Below the pieces are notes generated by a model that had not been told where the DNA came from, did not search any database, and saw nothing but the letters and a program-made list of their open reading frames with translations. Positions 54,786-63,290 of a stretch of 64,000 nt of DNA are shown one piece after another. Numbering within the stretch: the stretch's first letter is position 1; each line of letters opens with the position of its first letter. The stretch is from Syntrophorhabdus sp. PtaB.Bin027 (GTDB lineage Bacteria; Desulfobacterota; Syntrophorhabdia; Syntrophorhabdales; Syntrophorhabdaceae): contig MVQO01000228.1 in assembly GCA_002067585.1 (NCBI GenBank), positions 1 to 64,000 of the forward strand. The letters run 5' to 3'. A program made the position numbers and the translations under genes.

Positions 54786-57422
54786 ATGATGGAAAAAATA
54801 TATAACCCTCACATTATTGAGGGAAAGTGGTATCAGTTCTGGATTGACAGGGGTTTTTTTACCGCTCACAATGGATCTGAAAAACCCCCGTTTTCAATGG
54901 TTATCCCTCCGCCAAATGTGACTGGGTCGCTTCACATGGGGCATGCCTTAAACAACACCTTGCAGGATATTATGGCAAGATATAAAAAAATGTGTGGATT
55001 CAACTCGCTCTGGGTGCCGGGCACTGATCATGCAGGTATTGCCACACAAAATGTTGTTGAACGAGAACTTGCAAAAGAAGGTCTAGATCGTGAAACACTG
55101 GGTCGTGAGAAGTTTATTGAGCGCGTGTGGAAGTGGAAAGAACAATCGGGTGGAATCATCATAGAGCAACTCAAAAGACTCGGATGCTCGTGCGATTGGT
55201 CCAGGCAACGATTTACCCTCGATGAAGGTTTATCGAGGGCAGTACGGGAAGTATTTGTCAGGCTGTACAATGAGGGGTTGATTTACAGGGACAACTATAT
55301 CATCAATTGGTGTCCACGATGCAAAACAGCCCTTTCAGACTTGGAGGCAGAGCACGAAGAAACGCAGGGCTATCTCTGGCATATTAAATACCCTCTTGCA
55401 GATGGGTCCGGTTATCTGACAGTGGCGACAACGAGGCCTGAAACCATGCTGGGTGATACAGCTGTTGCAGTTAATCCTCAGGACGAACGATACAGTAAAT
55501 ATATTGGCCAATATGTAATACTTCCTATTGTCGATAAAAAAATACCTGTTATTGGCGATTCGTATGTGGATACCTCATTCGGCACAGGCGTACTTAAAGT
55601 AACACCTGCTCATGATATCAATGACTTTGAAATTGGCAAGAGACAAAACCTTGCAATAGTCAAGGTCATTGACGATGATGGAAAAATGAATGAAAATGCT
55701 GTTCATTATCACGGGATGGACAGGTTTGAGTGTCGTGAAAAAATAGTTGCAGAACTCACTGGTAAGGGTTTACTCGAAAAGGTGGAACCTTATACCTTAG
55801 GTGTGGGCAAATGCTACCGTTGTAAAACAGTGGTCGAACCAAGCCTGTCTCTCCAATGGTTTTTAAAGATGAGGCCTCTTGCGGAACCTGCTATTACCGC
55901 GGTTCGTGATCACAAGATCAGGATAATTCCTGAAATGTGGGAGAAAGTTTATTTTGAGTGGATGGAAAACATCCGGGATTGGTGTATTTCACGGCAAATC
56001 TGGTGGGGTCATAGACTGCCAGTGTGGTACTGTGATACATGTAATAAAACCTATGTTTCAGTGGAAGATATCACAACTTGTGACAGGTGTAATGGGGTTT
56101 TACGAAGAGAAACGGATGTTCTTGACACATGGTTTTCATCCGGATTATGGCCTTTTACAACACTTGGTTGGCCTGAACACACAAAAGATCTCCAGGTGTT
56201 TTACCCGACAGCACTCCTGATCACCGGGTTTGATATTCTTTTCTTTTGGGTCGCTAGAATGATCATGATGGGAATAAAATTCATGGGGGATGTACCATTC
56301 CGTGAGGTTTATATACACGCCCTTGTCCGTGACGCAGAAGGCAAAAAAATGAGTAAATCTAAAGGTAATGTAATTGATCCGCTCCTGATGATAGATGAAT
56401 ACGGGACAGATGCCTTCAGGTTTTCTCTTGCCATGCTTGCAGCTCAGGGAAGGGATATTTTGCTATCTGAAGAGCGCATAGAAGGTGTTAGGAATTTCGT
56501 AAATAAAATATGGAATGCATCGAAACTGTCCCTATCATTTATTGGCAATTCTAACTACAAGGAGTTCCCTGCAAGATCTTCTTTCCTTCCAGATCAATGG
56601 ATTCGTTCACGGAGCCAGAAAATGGTGCGTGATGTGTCTGACTCAATAGAAGGATATCGATTCAATGAGGCAGCAAATGTGATTTACAATTTTGTTTGGA
56701 AGGAATTTTGTGATTGGTACTTAGAACTGATAAAGCCAAACCTGTATGGGAAAGTGACAACGTTTGATAAAGAGTCAACGAAAGCAACTCTTCATAAAAC
56801 ATTGTCTGAGATTCTCAAAGTGCTTCATCCGTTTATGCCTTTTGTTACAGAAGAAATATTCCAAAGGATACCCGGAAAAACAGAGGATACTATAATGGCT
56901 GCCACTTTTCCCAGATTTGATGAAAGTGAGTGTGATGAGGATGCTGAGAACCGTATGGATCTTATCATGGGTGTCATAGATGTGGTTCGAAATATTAGAG
57001 GTGAAACGGGCATTGCACCCAATGTAAAAGTCGACGTTGTGATCCGTAGCGACAGCAACCAGTCGCTCTTGAAAGAGTATGGGTATTATATAAAAGAACT
57101 TGCAAAGATAGCCCACCTATCTTTTACAGATGGTGCTGTCCCGGATCAGTCAGCTGTGGGGGTGTACCGTGAGGTCGAGATCTTTGTACCGTTGAAAAAT
57201 CTTATCGATGTCTCGAAAGAGCTATCGAGAATAGACAAAGAGCTATTTAAAATTGATGAAGATTGTGAAAAAGTGAAGCAAAAACTGAATAATCCTTCGT
57301 TTATGAAAAAGGCTCCCGAGGAAGTGATCGAGAAAAATCAATCTCATTATGAGGATTTACAAAAGAAACGAAAAAAGCTTATTATAAGTAAAAACTTATT
57401 GGAAAACCTTTCAGGGAATTAA
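54786..57422 (+). CDS. valS: valyl-tRNA synthetase
   Basis: Class Ia aminoacyl-tRNA synthetase, 878 residues, a typical bacterial length. HIGH-type motif PPPNVTGSLHMGHALNNTLQ (about residues 37-56); KMSKS motif AEGKKMSKSKGNVIDPLL (about 518-535). Editing (CP1) domain with TTRPETMLGDTAVAVNP. CxxC pairs CPRC, CYRC and CDTC...CDRC suggest structural zinc sites. The C-terminal coiled-coil arm (LSRIDKELFKIDEDCEKVKQ) binds tRNA. The ATG follows GGAATTGGAAAAGG. It abuts the DUF294 gene directly. Confidence 0.99.
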   Translation: MMEKIYNPHIIEGKWYQFWIDRGFFTAHNGSEKPPFSMVIPPPNVTGSLHMGHALNNTLQDIMARYKKMCGFNSLWVPGTDHAGIATQNVVERELAKEGLDRETLGREKFIERVWKWKEQSGGIIIEQLKRLGCSCDWSRQRFTLDEGLSRAVREVFVRLYNEGLIYRDNYIINWCPRCKTALSDLEAEHEETQGYLWHIKYPLADGSGYLTVATTRPETMLGDTAVAVNPQDERYSKYIGQYVILPIVDKKIPVIGDSYVDTSFGTGVLKVTPAHDINDFEIGKRQNLAIVKVIDDDGKMNENAVHYHGMDRFECREKIVAELTGKGLLEKVEPYTLGVGKCYRCKTVVEPSLSLQWFLKMRPLAEPAITAVRDHKIRIIPEMWEKVYFEWMENIRDWCISRQIWWGHRLPVWYCDTCNKTYVSVEDITTCDRCNGVLRRETDVLDTWFSSGLWPFTTLGWPEHTKDLQVFYPTALLITGFDILFFWVARMIMMGIKFMGDVPFREVYIHALVRDAEGKKMSKSKGNVIDPLLMIDEYGTDAFRFSLAMLAAQGRDILLSEERIEGVRNFVNKIWNASKLSLSFIGNSNYKEFPARSSFLPDQWIRSRSQKMVRDVSDSIEGYRFNEAANVIYNFVWKEFCDWYLELIKPNLYGKVTTFDKESTKATLHKTLSEILKVLHPFMPFVTEEIFQRIPGKTEDTIMAATFPRFDESECDEDAENRMDLIMGVIDVVRNIRGETGIAPNVKVDVVIRSDSNQSLLKEYGYYIKELAKIAHLSFTDGAVPDQSAVGVYREVEIFVPLKNLIDVSKELSRIDKELFKIDEDCEKVKQKLNNPSFMKKAPEEVIEKNQSHYEDLQKKRKKLIISKNLLENLSGN

Positions 57423-58730
57423 ATGGCACTCAACCTTATTACCCTTGAGAATTTTTTAGCTGAAAACAAAGAACGGATGCACGACAAAGCTTTGCTCCGT
57501 CATGAAAGATACAGAATCCTGTCCAAGTTGAGGGATAAACTTCAACATTCCTTGGATGATTATATCCGATTTGAGAGCGAGTTGTCCTCCCTTGTAGTTG
57601 ACAAAATAGCAAGTTCAAAAACCTTTCAAGACCTGCTTTTATGCCACAAGCGTGCTGTAGCGGGCATAGAAAAATATTTTTTTGAAGAAGATACAATCGT
57701 AGATGTCCATGATCTCTTTCGAATAGTGCGGGATGGTTTAACTATCAGGGTAATCGAACTTGTAGAAGCAGAAATGGAAAACGAAGGATATGGATATCCC
57801 CCGACAAATTTTGTCTGGGTAGGAATGGGTAGCGAAGGGCGAGATGAGCAAACCCTCTTGACGGATCAGGACAACATGGTTCTGTATGGAGAAGTTGAAG
57901 ATGAATTTGCAACGGACCCACTCAAAAATGCATGTTATGAATATTTAAAAAATGATAAAGGAGTTGGGAATCCAAAAGAAGTAACCAAGAAGCAACTGCT
58001 TGATTATTATTTTAAGGTCTTTGCAGAAAAAATGGTGGAACGGCTCCATGAAGTCGGTTTTGAAAAGTGCAAAGGGGGTGTAATGCCCTCCAACGAAAAA
58101 TGGCGCGGTTCCATAGACCAATTTCGTGACAGGTTGATACAAAGAATAACTTACGAAAAAGGAATCTTTGAAACCCTCGACATCATAATCCTAACAGATG
58201 CAAGGCCGATATATGGTGACAAAAATTTATTGAACAGCTTTAGACAAGAATTTTTCAAGATATTGATCGACAATAAAGCAGTTATGAAAGATCTTTATGA
58301 GTCAGCTGTACTTATGCCAACTGCCTTGAGTTTTTTTGGAAATTTCAAAACAGAGAAATCCGGGGAGCACAAGGATATGATCAATATCAAATTGCACGGA
58401 TGGGCGCCCTTGATTTTGGCAGTACGCATGGTTGCAATAACAAACGAGATTTTTGAAACGAACACTTTGAAGAGAGTCAAACTTCTGAGAGAGAAAAATG
58501 TAATTAGAAAGGAGATGGAAGCTGATCTCATAGATGCGTATTTGATTTTTGTAAAGTTTCGCCTCCAAAGTCAAAGCAATAATAAAGATAGTAATCAGGC
58601 AAACATGAATTTCTTGTTTCCGAGGAATTTAAGCGATGATGAACAGAGCAAATTGAGAAAAGCGATGCGAACTGTGGAGAGTTTTCAGAAGTTCATACAG
58701 GAACGCTTGTTATTTGGACAACCGATTTAA
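57423..58730 (+). CDS. DUF294 nucleotidyltransferase-like signalling protein
   Basis: 435 residues. The GlnD-like nucleotidyltransferase core is FVWVGMGSEGRDEQTLLTDQ (about residues 135-155), which continues DNMVLYG and gives the G-S ... D-x-D metal-binding pattern of DUF294. A second domain (DUF294_C-like) occupies the C-terminal third (INIKLHGWAPLILAVRMVAI). Family members usually carry cyclic-nucleotide-binding or CBS domains in the same chain; here these are absent and a separate CBS gene follows 10 bp downstream. The start codon is the next base after the valS stop. The modified substrate is unknown. Confidence 0.9.
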   Translation: MALNLITLENFLAENKERMHDKALLRHERYRILSKLRDKLQHSLDDYIRFESELSSLVVDKIASSKTFQDLLLCHKRAVAGIEKYFFEEDTIVDVHDLFRIVRDGLTIRVIELVEAEMENEGYGYPPTNFVWVGMGSEGRDEQTLLTDQDNMVLYGEVEDEFATDPLKNACYEYLKNDKGVGNPKEVTKKQLLDYYFKVFAEKMVERLHEVGFEKCKGGVMPSNEKWRGSIDQFRDRLIQRITYEKGIFETLDIIILTDARPIYGDKNLLNSFRQEFFKILIDNKAVMKDLYESAVLMPTALSFFGNFKTEKSGEHKDMINIKLHGWAPLILAVRMVAITNEIFETNTLKRVKLLREKNVIRKEMEADLIDAYLIFVKFRLQSQSNNKDSNQANMNFLFPRNLSDDEQSKLRKAMRTVESFQKFIQERLLFGQPI

Positions 58731-58740
58731 GGAGGGATGG

Positions 58741-59112
58741 ATGAAAGTTGTGGAGCTTATGAACAAAAATGTGACAACTTGTCACCCTGATGAAAAATTA
58801 AGCGTCATAGTAAACAAGTTTGAGCTGTTTAATATAGCAGGCATGCCCGTGGTGGAAAAAGGGAAACTCGTGGGCATTGTTTGTCAAACTGATATATTGA
58901 AAGGCCTAAAAACTGGTAACATGCAGAATTTAACAGTTAAGGATGTGATGGTAACGAACGTTATTTTCGCTTCCCCCACAGAATCTGTCGTTACTGTTGC
59001 AAAAATAATGGTTGAAAAACACATCAACAGGATACCAATCGTTGAAAACGACAGCTTAGTAGGGATAGTGACTCGAGGAGACATCATAAAAGCTGTGGCA
59101 GAGTCTGGATAG
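58741..59112 (+). CDS. CBS-domain protein (Bateman pair)
   Basis: 123 residues from ATG 58741 after AAGGAGGG; an upstream in-frame start inside the DUF294 gene is rejected. It contains two CBS motifs: about 1-58 (VVELMNKNVTTCHPDEKLSV; GMPVVEKGKLVGIVCQTDIL) and 66-120 (VKDVMVTNVIFASPTESVVT; RIPIVENDSLVGIVTRGDII). Such pairs bind adenine nucleotides and regulate partners. Its place beside the DUF294 gene suggests that it supplies the sensory part of that protein in trans. Confidence 0.95.
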   Translation: MKVVELMNKNVTTCHPDEKLSVIVNKFELFNIAGMPVVEKGKLVGIVCQTDILKGLKTGNMQNLTVKDVMVTNVIFASPTESVVTVAKIMVEKHINRIPIVENDSLVGIVTRGDIIKAVAESG

Positions 59113-59167
59113 GTATGGAAGTATCAGTTTATAATCCCGTCAAGGGGAAGTAAAATCTGAGGAGGGT

Positions 59168-59464
59168 ATGAAGATAACAAGAGAAGTGGTTGAGTATGTT
59201 GCACATCTCGGAAGGCTTGATTTGGAATCTCATGAGGTTGATCTCTACACGAATCAGCTTGATAGGATTCTTGAGTATATAGACAAACTTAATACACTCA
59301 ATACTGAAGGTATTGAACCGACAGGTCATGCAATGATTGCACAATGCCTGCTACGGGAGGATGTTGTCAAAGACTCCTTTAATGTAGAGGAATCACTACG
59401 AAACGCTCCAGAGCGGAAGGGAAATTTTTTTAAAGTACCCCCGATCATTGAACTTGAAGGGTAA
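59168..59464 (+). CDS. gatC: glutamyl/aspartyl-tRNA amidotransferase subunit C
   Basis: 98 residues. Family start KITREVVEYVAHLGRLDLES, then QLDRILEYIDKLNTLNTEGI and EPTGHAMIAQCLLREDVV, with the C-terminal APERKGNFFKVPPII. GatC wraps around GatA and GatB in the GatCAB complex that makes Gln-tRNA or Asn-tRNA by amidation. A GAGGAGGG Shine-Dalgarno precedes the ATG. gatA follows 84 bp later; gatB is not adjacent. Confidence 0.96.
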   Translation: MKITREVVEYVAHLGRLDLESHEVDLYTNQLDRILEYIDKLNTLNTEGIEPTGHAMIAQCLLREDVVKDSFNVEESLRNAPERKGNFFKVPPIIELEG

Positions 59465-59548
59465 TGATCCAGCGATAATGCATAGGGCTTAAGAGTGAAG
59501 AGGTCAAGCTTGTACTCTAAGCTGTCGTAGAATTGTGAGGAGGACAGT

Positions 59549-61024
59549 GTGGAAAATCTTCTCGATATGACAATATCAGAGATGAGAGCCCTCTTAAAAA
59601 AAAGAGAGATCACTGCTGTGGAATTGGCATCTTTTTATCTGAAAAGGATAGAGCGATATGACAATGATGTAATGGCATACCTTAATGTCACTGAGGATAA
59701 GGCGCACGAAATGGCCCGCATCGCCGATCGTAAAATGGAACAGGGAGAGGATGGCCCCCTTTTGGGCATACCATTTGGTATTAAAGATATTTTTTGTACC
59801 AAAGGTATTGAAACTACCTGTGCGTCCCAGATTTTAAAGGGTTTTATGCCGCCTTACGATGCAACAGTAATAAAAAAGCTTAAGGATGCATCGTTTGTGC
59901 ACCTTGGAAAACTTAACATGGATGAGTTTGCTATGGGATCCTCTACTGAGAACTCGTCATTTCATATAACAAAAAATCCATGGGATTTAACTCGAATACC
60001 AGGCGGTTCAAGCGGCGGCCCGGCAGCTGCCGTAGCTGCCGGGCTTTGTGCTGCTGCCCTGGGCACGGACACAGGAGGTTCGATCAGACAGCCTGCAGGC
60101 CTTTGTGGGGTTGTTGGTATGAAACCAACCTATGGGAGGGTTTCCCGTTATGGGCTGATTGCATTTGCTTCTTCCCTTGATCAGGTTGGTCCTTTGACAA
60201 GAAATGTTTCTGATTGTGCAATTGTAATGAATGAAATAGCTGGTTTTGATTCCATGGATTCGACATCAATTCCCCAACCGGTACCTAATTATACAGAGAA
60301 TTTGGGTAAAGATATTGCAGGGCTTAGAATAGGCATTCCGAAAGAATACTATATTGATGGAATGGATTCTCATGTCAAAAAAGCAATGGAGGAATCCTTA
60401 TCGATATTTGAAAAGCAGGGAGCCATCCTCATCGATATTTCTTTACCCCATACGGAATACGCTGTTGCAACATATTGTGTTATTGGTACTGCCGAAGCAT
60501 CTTCAAATCTGGCTAGATATGATGGTGTAAAGTATGGTTTGAGGACTGAAGGCAAGGATATTGCCGATATGTACAAAAAGACACGGCTGAAAGGCTTTGG
60601 AAAAGAGGTAAAGCGGCGCATTATTCTGGGTACCTTTGTTTTGTCATCTGGTTACTACGATGCATATTACCGGAAGGCGGGGAAGGTGAGAACGTTAATC
60701 AGGAGAGATTTTGATGAAGCTTTCAAAAGTTGCGACATACTTATAACACCTGTATCGCCAACAACTGCCTTCAGAATAGGGGAAAAGACAGAGGATCCTT
60801 TGACCATGTATCTCTCAGATATGTTTACTATACCAAGCAGCCTTGCCGGCTTACCCGCACTATCTCTCCCCTGCGGATTTGATGATAATAGTTTGCCCAT
60901 TGGGCTACAGATCATTGGGAGGCCACTGGACGAAGCACTCATGATGCAAGCAGCATATGTTTTCGAAAGCGTCAAGAATATAGAAAAGATACCGGGTGCT
61001 TTTCGAAAAGAATATTTGTTATGA
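59549..61024 (+). CDS. gatA: glutamyl/aspartyl-tRNA amidotransferase subunit A
   Basis: Amidase subunit releasing ammonia from glutamine. 491 residues from a GTG (59549) with GAGGAGGA upstream. The Ser-Ser-Lys triad is visible: Lys in LGIPFGIKDIFCTKG, the serine loop in RIPGGSSGGPAAAVAAGLCA, and the nucleophile Ser in GTDTGGSIRQPAG. The C-terminal LSLPCGFDDNSLPIGLQIIG is standard. Its stop overlaps the uracil-DNA glycosylase start by 4 bp. Confidence 0.98.
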   Translation: MENLLDMTISEMRALLKKREITAVELASFYLKRIERYDNDVMAYLNVTEDKAHEMARIADRKMEQGEDGPLLGIPFGIKDIFCTKGIETTCASQILKGFMPPYDATVIKKLKDASFVHLGKLNMDEFAMGSSTENSSFHITKNPWDLTRIPGGSSGGPAAAVAAGLCAAALGTDTGGSIRQPAGLCGVVGMKPTYGRVSRYGLIAFASSLDQVGPLTRNVSDCAIVMNEIAGFDSMDSTSIPQPVPNYTENLGKDIAGLRIGIPKEYYIDGMDSHVKKAMEESLSIFEKQGAILIDISLPHTEYAVATYCVIGTAEASSNLARYDGVKYGLRTEGKDIADMYKKTRLKGFGKEVKRRIILGTFVLSSGYYDAYYRKAGKVRTLIRRDFDEAFKSCDILITPVSPTTAFRIGEKTEDPLTMYLSDMFTIPSSLAGLPALSLPCGFDDNSLPIGLQIIGRPLDEALMMQAAYVFESVKNIEKIPGAFRKEYLL

Positions 61025-61662
61025 AATTTCCAGTTACAGATCGAACTGTCAGAGGTTTTCTGTTAGCACTCAAGGGAATGGGAATTGAATCGTATGTGGT
61101 AAACAAAAAAGATACAATGACCCTTTCAGCATTACAGAGGGCTGTCAGGGGCTGCCGAAGATGCAACCTGGCTTCGACAAGACGGAATGTAGTCTTTGGC
61201 GAAGGGGATAATAGAGCAAGGGTTGTATTTGTTGGTGAAGCCCCAGGAGAGGAGGAAGATATCCAGGGAAAGCCTTTTGTTGGCAGGGCAGGGAAACTCC
61301 TTGACCAGTTAATTGAACAGGCAGGTCAAAGACGTGAAAGCGTATATATTTGCAACATCCTGAAATGCAGGCCACCTAATAATAGAGATCCTGAAGGATC
61401 TGAAATTGCTCTTTGTAAGAATTATCTGTTAACTCAAATTGACCTCATAAAACCGAAAATAATCTGTACTCTTGGAAGACATGCCTATAATACCCTGATG
61501 AATGTTGACGAGAGAATCACCAGAGTGCGCGGTATCTTAAAGGATTACAGGGGAATGATTCTCCTGCCCACTTATCATCCTTCTTTTCTTCTTCGCAATC
61601 AGGACAAAATTAAAGAAGCATTAGAAGATATGGAACGTTTGAAGCAACTCCTCAAGGTATGA
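61021..61662 (+). CDS. type 4 (Fe-S) uracil-DNA glycosylase
   Basis: Removes uracil from DNA; the type 4 group carries a 4Fe-4S cluster. 213 residues. The motif FVGEAPGEEEDIQGKPFVGR (about residues 70-89) holds the catalytic region, and LLPTYHPSFLLRN near the C-terminus is the conserved His motif. Cluster cysteines are CRRCNL (about 41-46) and CNILKCRPPNNRDP with CKNYL. It is tightly coupled to gatA (ATGA overlap) and to engB downstream (4-bp overlap). Confidence 0.94.
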   Translation: MKFPVTDRTVRGFLLALKGMGIESYVVNKKDTMTLSALQRAVRGCRRCNLASTRRNVVFGEGDNRARVVFVGEAPGEEEDIQGKPFVGRAGKLLDQLIEQAGQRRESVYICNILKCRPPNNRDPEGSEIALCKNYLLTQIDLIKPKIICTLGRHAYNTLMNVDERITRVRGILKDYRGMILLPTYHPSFLLRNQDKIKEALEDMERLKQLLKV

Positions 61663-62270
61663 AAATACTGACAGCTGAATATCTGACAACAGTCGTTAAG
61701 CCTGAAAAGAGAGAATTCAGGGGTATACCTGAAATCTGTTTTATCGGACGATCGAACGTGGGAAAATCGTCCCTCATCAACAGGCTTGCTATGAGAAAAA
61801 TTGCGAGAACAAGCTCAACCCCGGGCGCAACAAAGGCGATTAATCTTTACAGGGTAGGTTATGAGTTCAGGGGATTGAGAAAATGGACCATTTTTTCAGA
61901 TTTCCCCGGTTTTGGCTACTCGAAGGTTGCACGATCCACCTATCTTGGCTGGGAGTCAATGATTGACACCTATATAACAGAAAATTCATCAATACAAGGG
62001 TTTGCTTGGGCTTTTGACATAAGGAGAGATCCTGACATCCTCGATAAGACAGTTCTTGAATGGATAGAATACAGTCGGCTTCCATTTTGTCTTATTCTTA
62101 CCAAATGTGACAAGGAGAGACGCAGTTACGGTTTGAGTAAAAGGGATACGCTAAAGAAAGAGTTTTGCACAGATGATGTTTTCGTATTTTCATCAAAGAA
62201 TGGATATGGTAGGGATGAAGTACTTACCCACTTGTTTTCAACCCTATCAAAGGCAACAGAATCCGTATAA
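61659..62270 (+). CDS. engB: ribosome-biogenesis GTPase EngB/YsxC
   Basis: 203-residue GTPase of the TrmE-Era-EngA-EngB superfamily. G1 GRSNVGKSSLIN (about residues 32-43), G2 Thr in TSSTPGATKAIN, G3 SDFPGFGYSKV, G4 LTKCDKE, G5 SSKNGYGRDEV. It is required for 50S assembly and division in many bacteria. The N-terminus KILTAEYLTTVVKPEK is family typical. It is the last gene of the gatC-gatA-udg-engB run and converges on pyrE. Confidence 0.97.
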   Translation: MKILTAEYLTTVVKPEKREFRGIPEICFIGRSNVGKSSLINRLAMRKIARTSSTPGATKAINLYRVGYEFRGLRKWTIFSDFPGFGYSKVARSTYLGWESMIDTYITENSSIQGFAWAFDIRRDPDILDKTVLEWIEYSRLPFCLILTKCDKERRSYGLSKRDTLKKEFCTDDVFVFSSKNGYGRDEVLTHLFSTLSKATESV

Positions 62271-62290
62271 AATTTATTAAATCAATATAT

Positions 62291-62836
62291 TTATCGTAAA
62301 TCCTTCAATGTGAATATTGACCTAAATAGATATCCTTTTGATTCGATTGCTTCTTTACCGCCTTCTAACCGATCAAGGATGGCAACTATCCCTTTAACGT
62401 TGTATCCTTCTTTCTCGGTTACCTCTATTGCCCTCAGGGAAGAACCTCCAGTTGTGATGACATCTTCAAGAATAACAACACTCATTCCTTTCTTAAGGTT
62501 TTTACCACCCTCGACCCATCTGTTGGTACCATGGCCCTTAGGTTCTTTTCTGATAAGAAATCCTGCAAGATTATCTTTTTTATTATACGATTCCAGTACT
62601 ACAGCGCAAACGAGCGGATCTCCACCTATGCTGACTCCGCCAACTGCCTCAATACCTGGTATTTCTTTTGCCATTTGGTACATTAATTTGCCAATGAGAA
62701 ACATCCCCTCAGGATTTAGCGTGGTTTCTTTGGCATCGATGTAATAGGTGCTTTTTTTGCCGCTCACAAGGGTAAAATCGCCTTCTTCATACGATAAATC
62801 CTTGAGGATCATTAAAAGCTTGTCTTTCTCCACCAT
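62291..62836 (-). CDS. pyrE: orotate phosphoribosyltransferase
   Basis: Transfers ribose-5-phosphate from PRPP to orotate in pyrimidine synthesis. 181 residues. The N-terminal half shows KSTYYIDAKETTLNPEGMFL and AVGGVSIGGDPLVCAV. The PRPP loop is VVILEDVITTGGSSLRAIEV (about residues 116-135). It converges on engB with a 20-bp gap and stands alone on the minus strand. GGGAG lies about 11 nt before the ATG. Confidence 0.96.
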   Translation of the reverse strand: MVEKDKLLMILKDLSYEEGDFTLVSGKKSTYYIDAKETTLNPEGMFLIGKLMYQMAKEIPGIEAVGGVSIGGDPLVCAVVLESYNKKDNLAGFLIRKEPKGHGTNRWVEGGKNLKKGMSVVILEDVITTGGSSLRAIEVTEKEGYNVKGIVAILDRLEGGKEAIESKGYLFRSIFTLKDLR

Positions 62837-63290
62837 AGTTGATCAATCTCCCTTGTAAAATATTTTAAATTCTTTATCGATTTAGGCTCTCCACCAGTAT
62901 ACCAGGCTTTTTACATGTGCTTTACCATGTGTGGCAACATATCACATTGAAGCTTTAGCAAACAACTGCCAGAGAAACAGGCATCACAAAACAGGCAATC
63001 AAAAGAAAAGTTCATATAGGTGTCAATTGCAACTGCCACCCCATGGGCACTCAACTGTACCGGCACTTTTCTGGATCAGTAATGTAAGATGTGAAGGCAG
63101 AGACATATTATGTTTGATGCTTCCTTTGAGTTAAAAAATCCTTAAACACCGTACAGTTCGAAATATTATCTCTGGTTTTCTTAATATTTTTTGCATGATC
63201 CAAGTTTTCCTGTAAAAAGAGCAAAAAAGTAATTAATGCGCTGTTAGTGATTATCTTTCCAATTATAATATTGTAATATAAAAAGTCTCC
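62837..63290. other. divergent promoter region between pyrE and recG
   Basis: 454 bp without a supported gene. It ends with a perfect TATAAT at 63264-63269, a candidate recG -10 without a good -35. A 67-codon frame at 62931-63134 has no domain and no ribosome-binding site. No riboswitch recognised upstream of pyrE. Confidence 0.45.
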
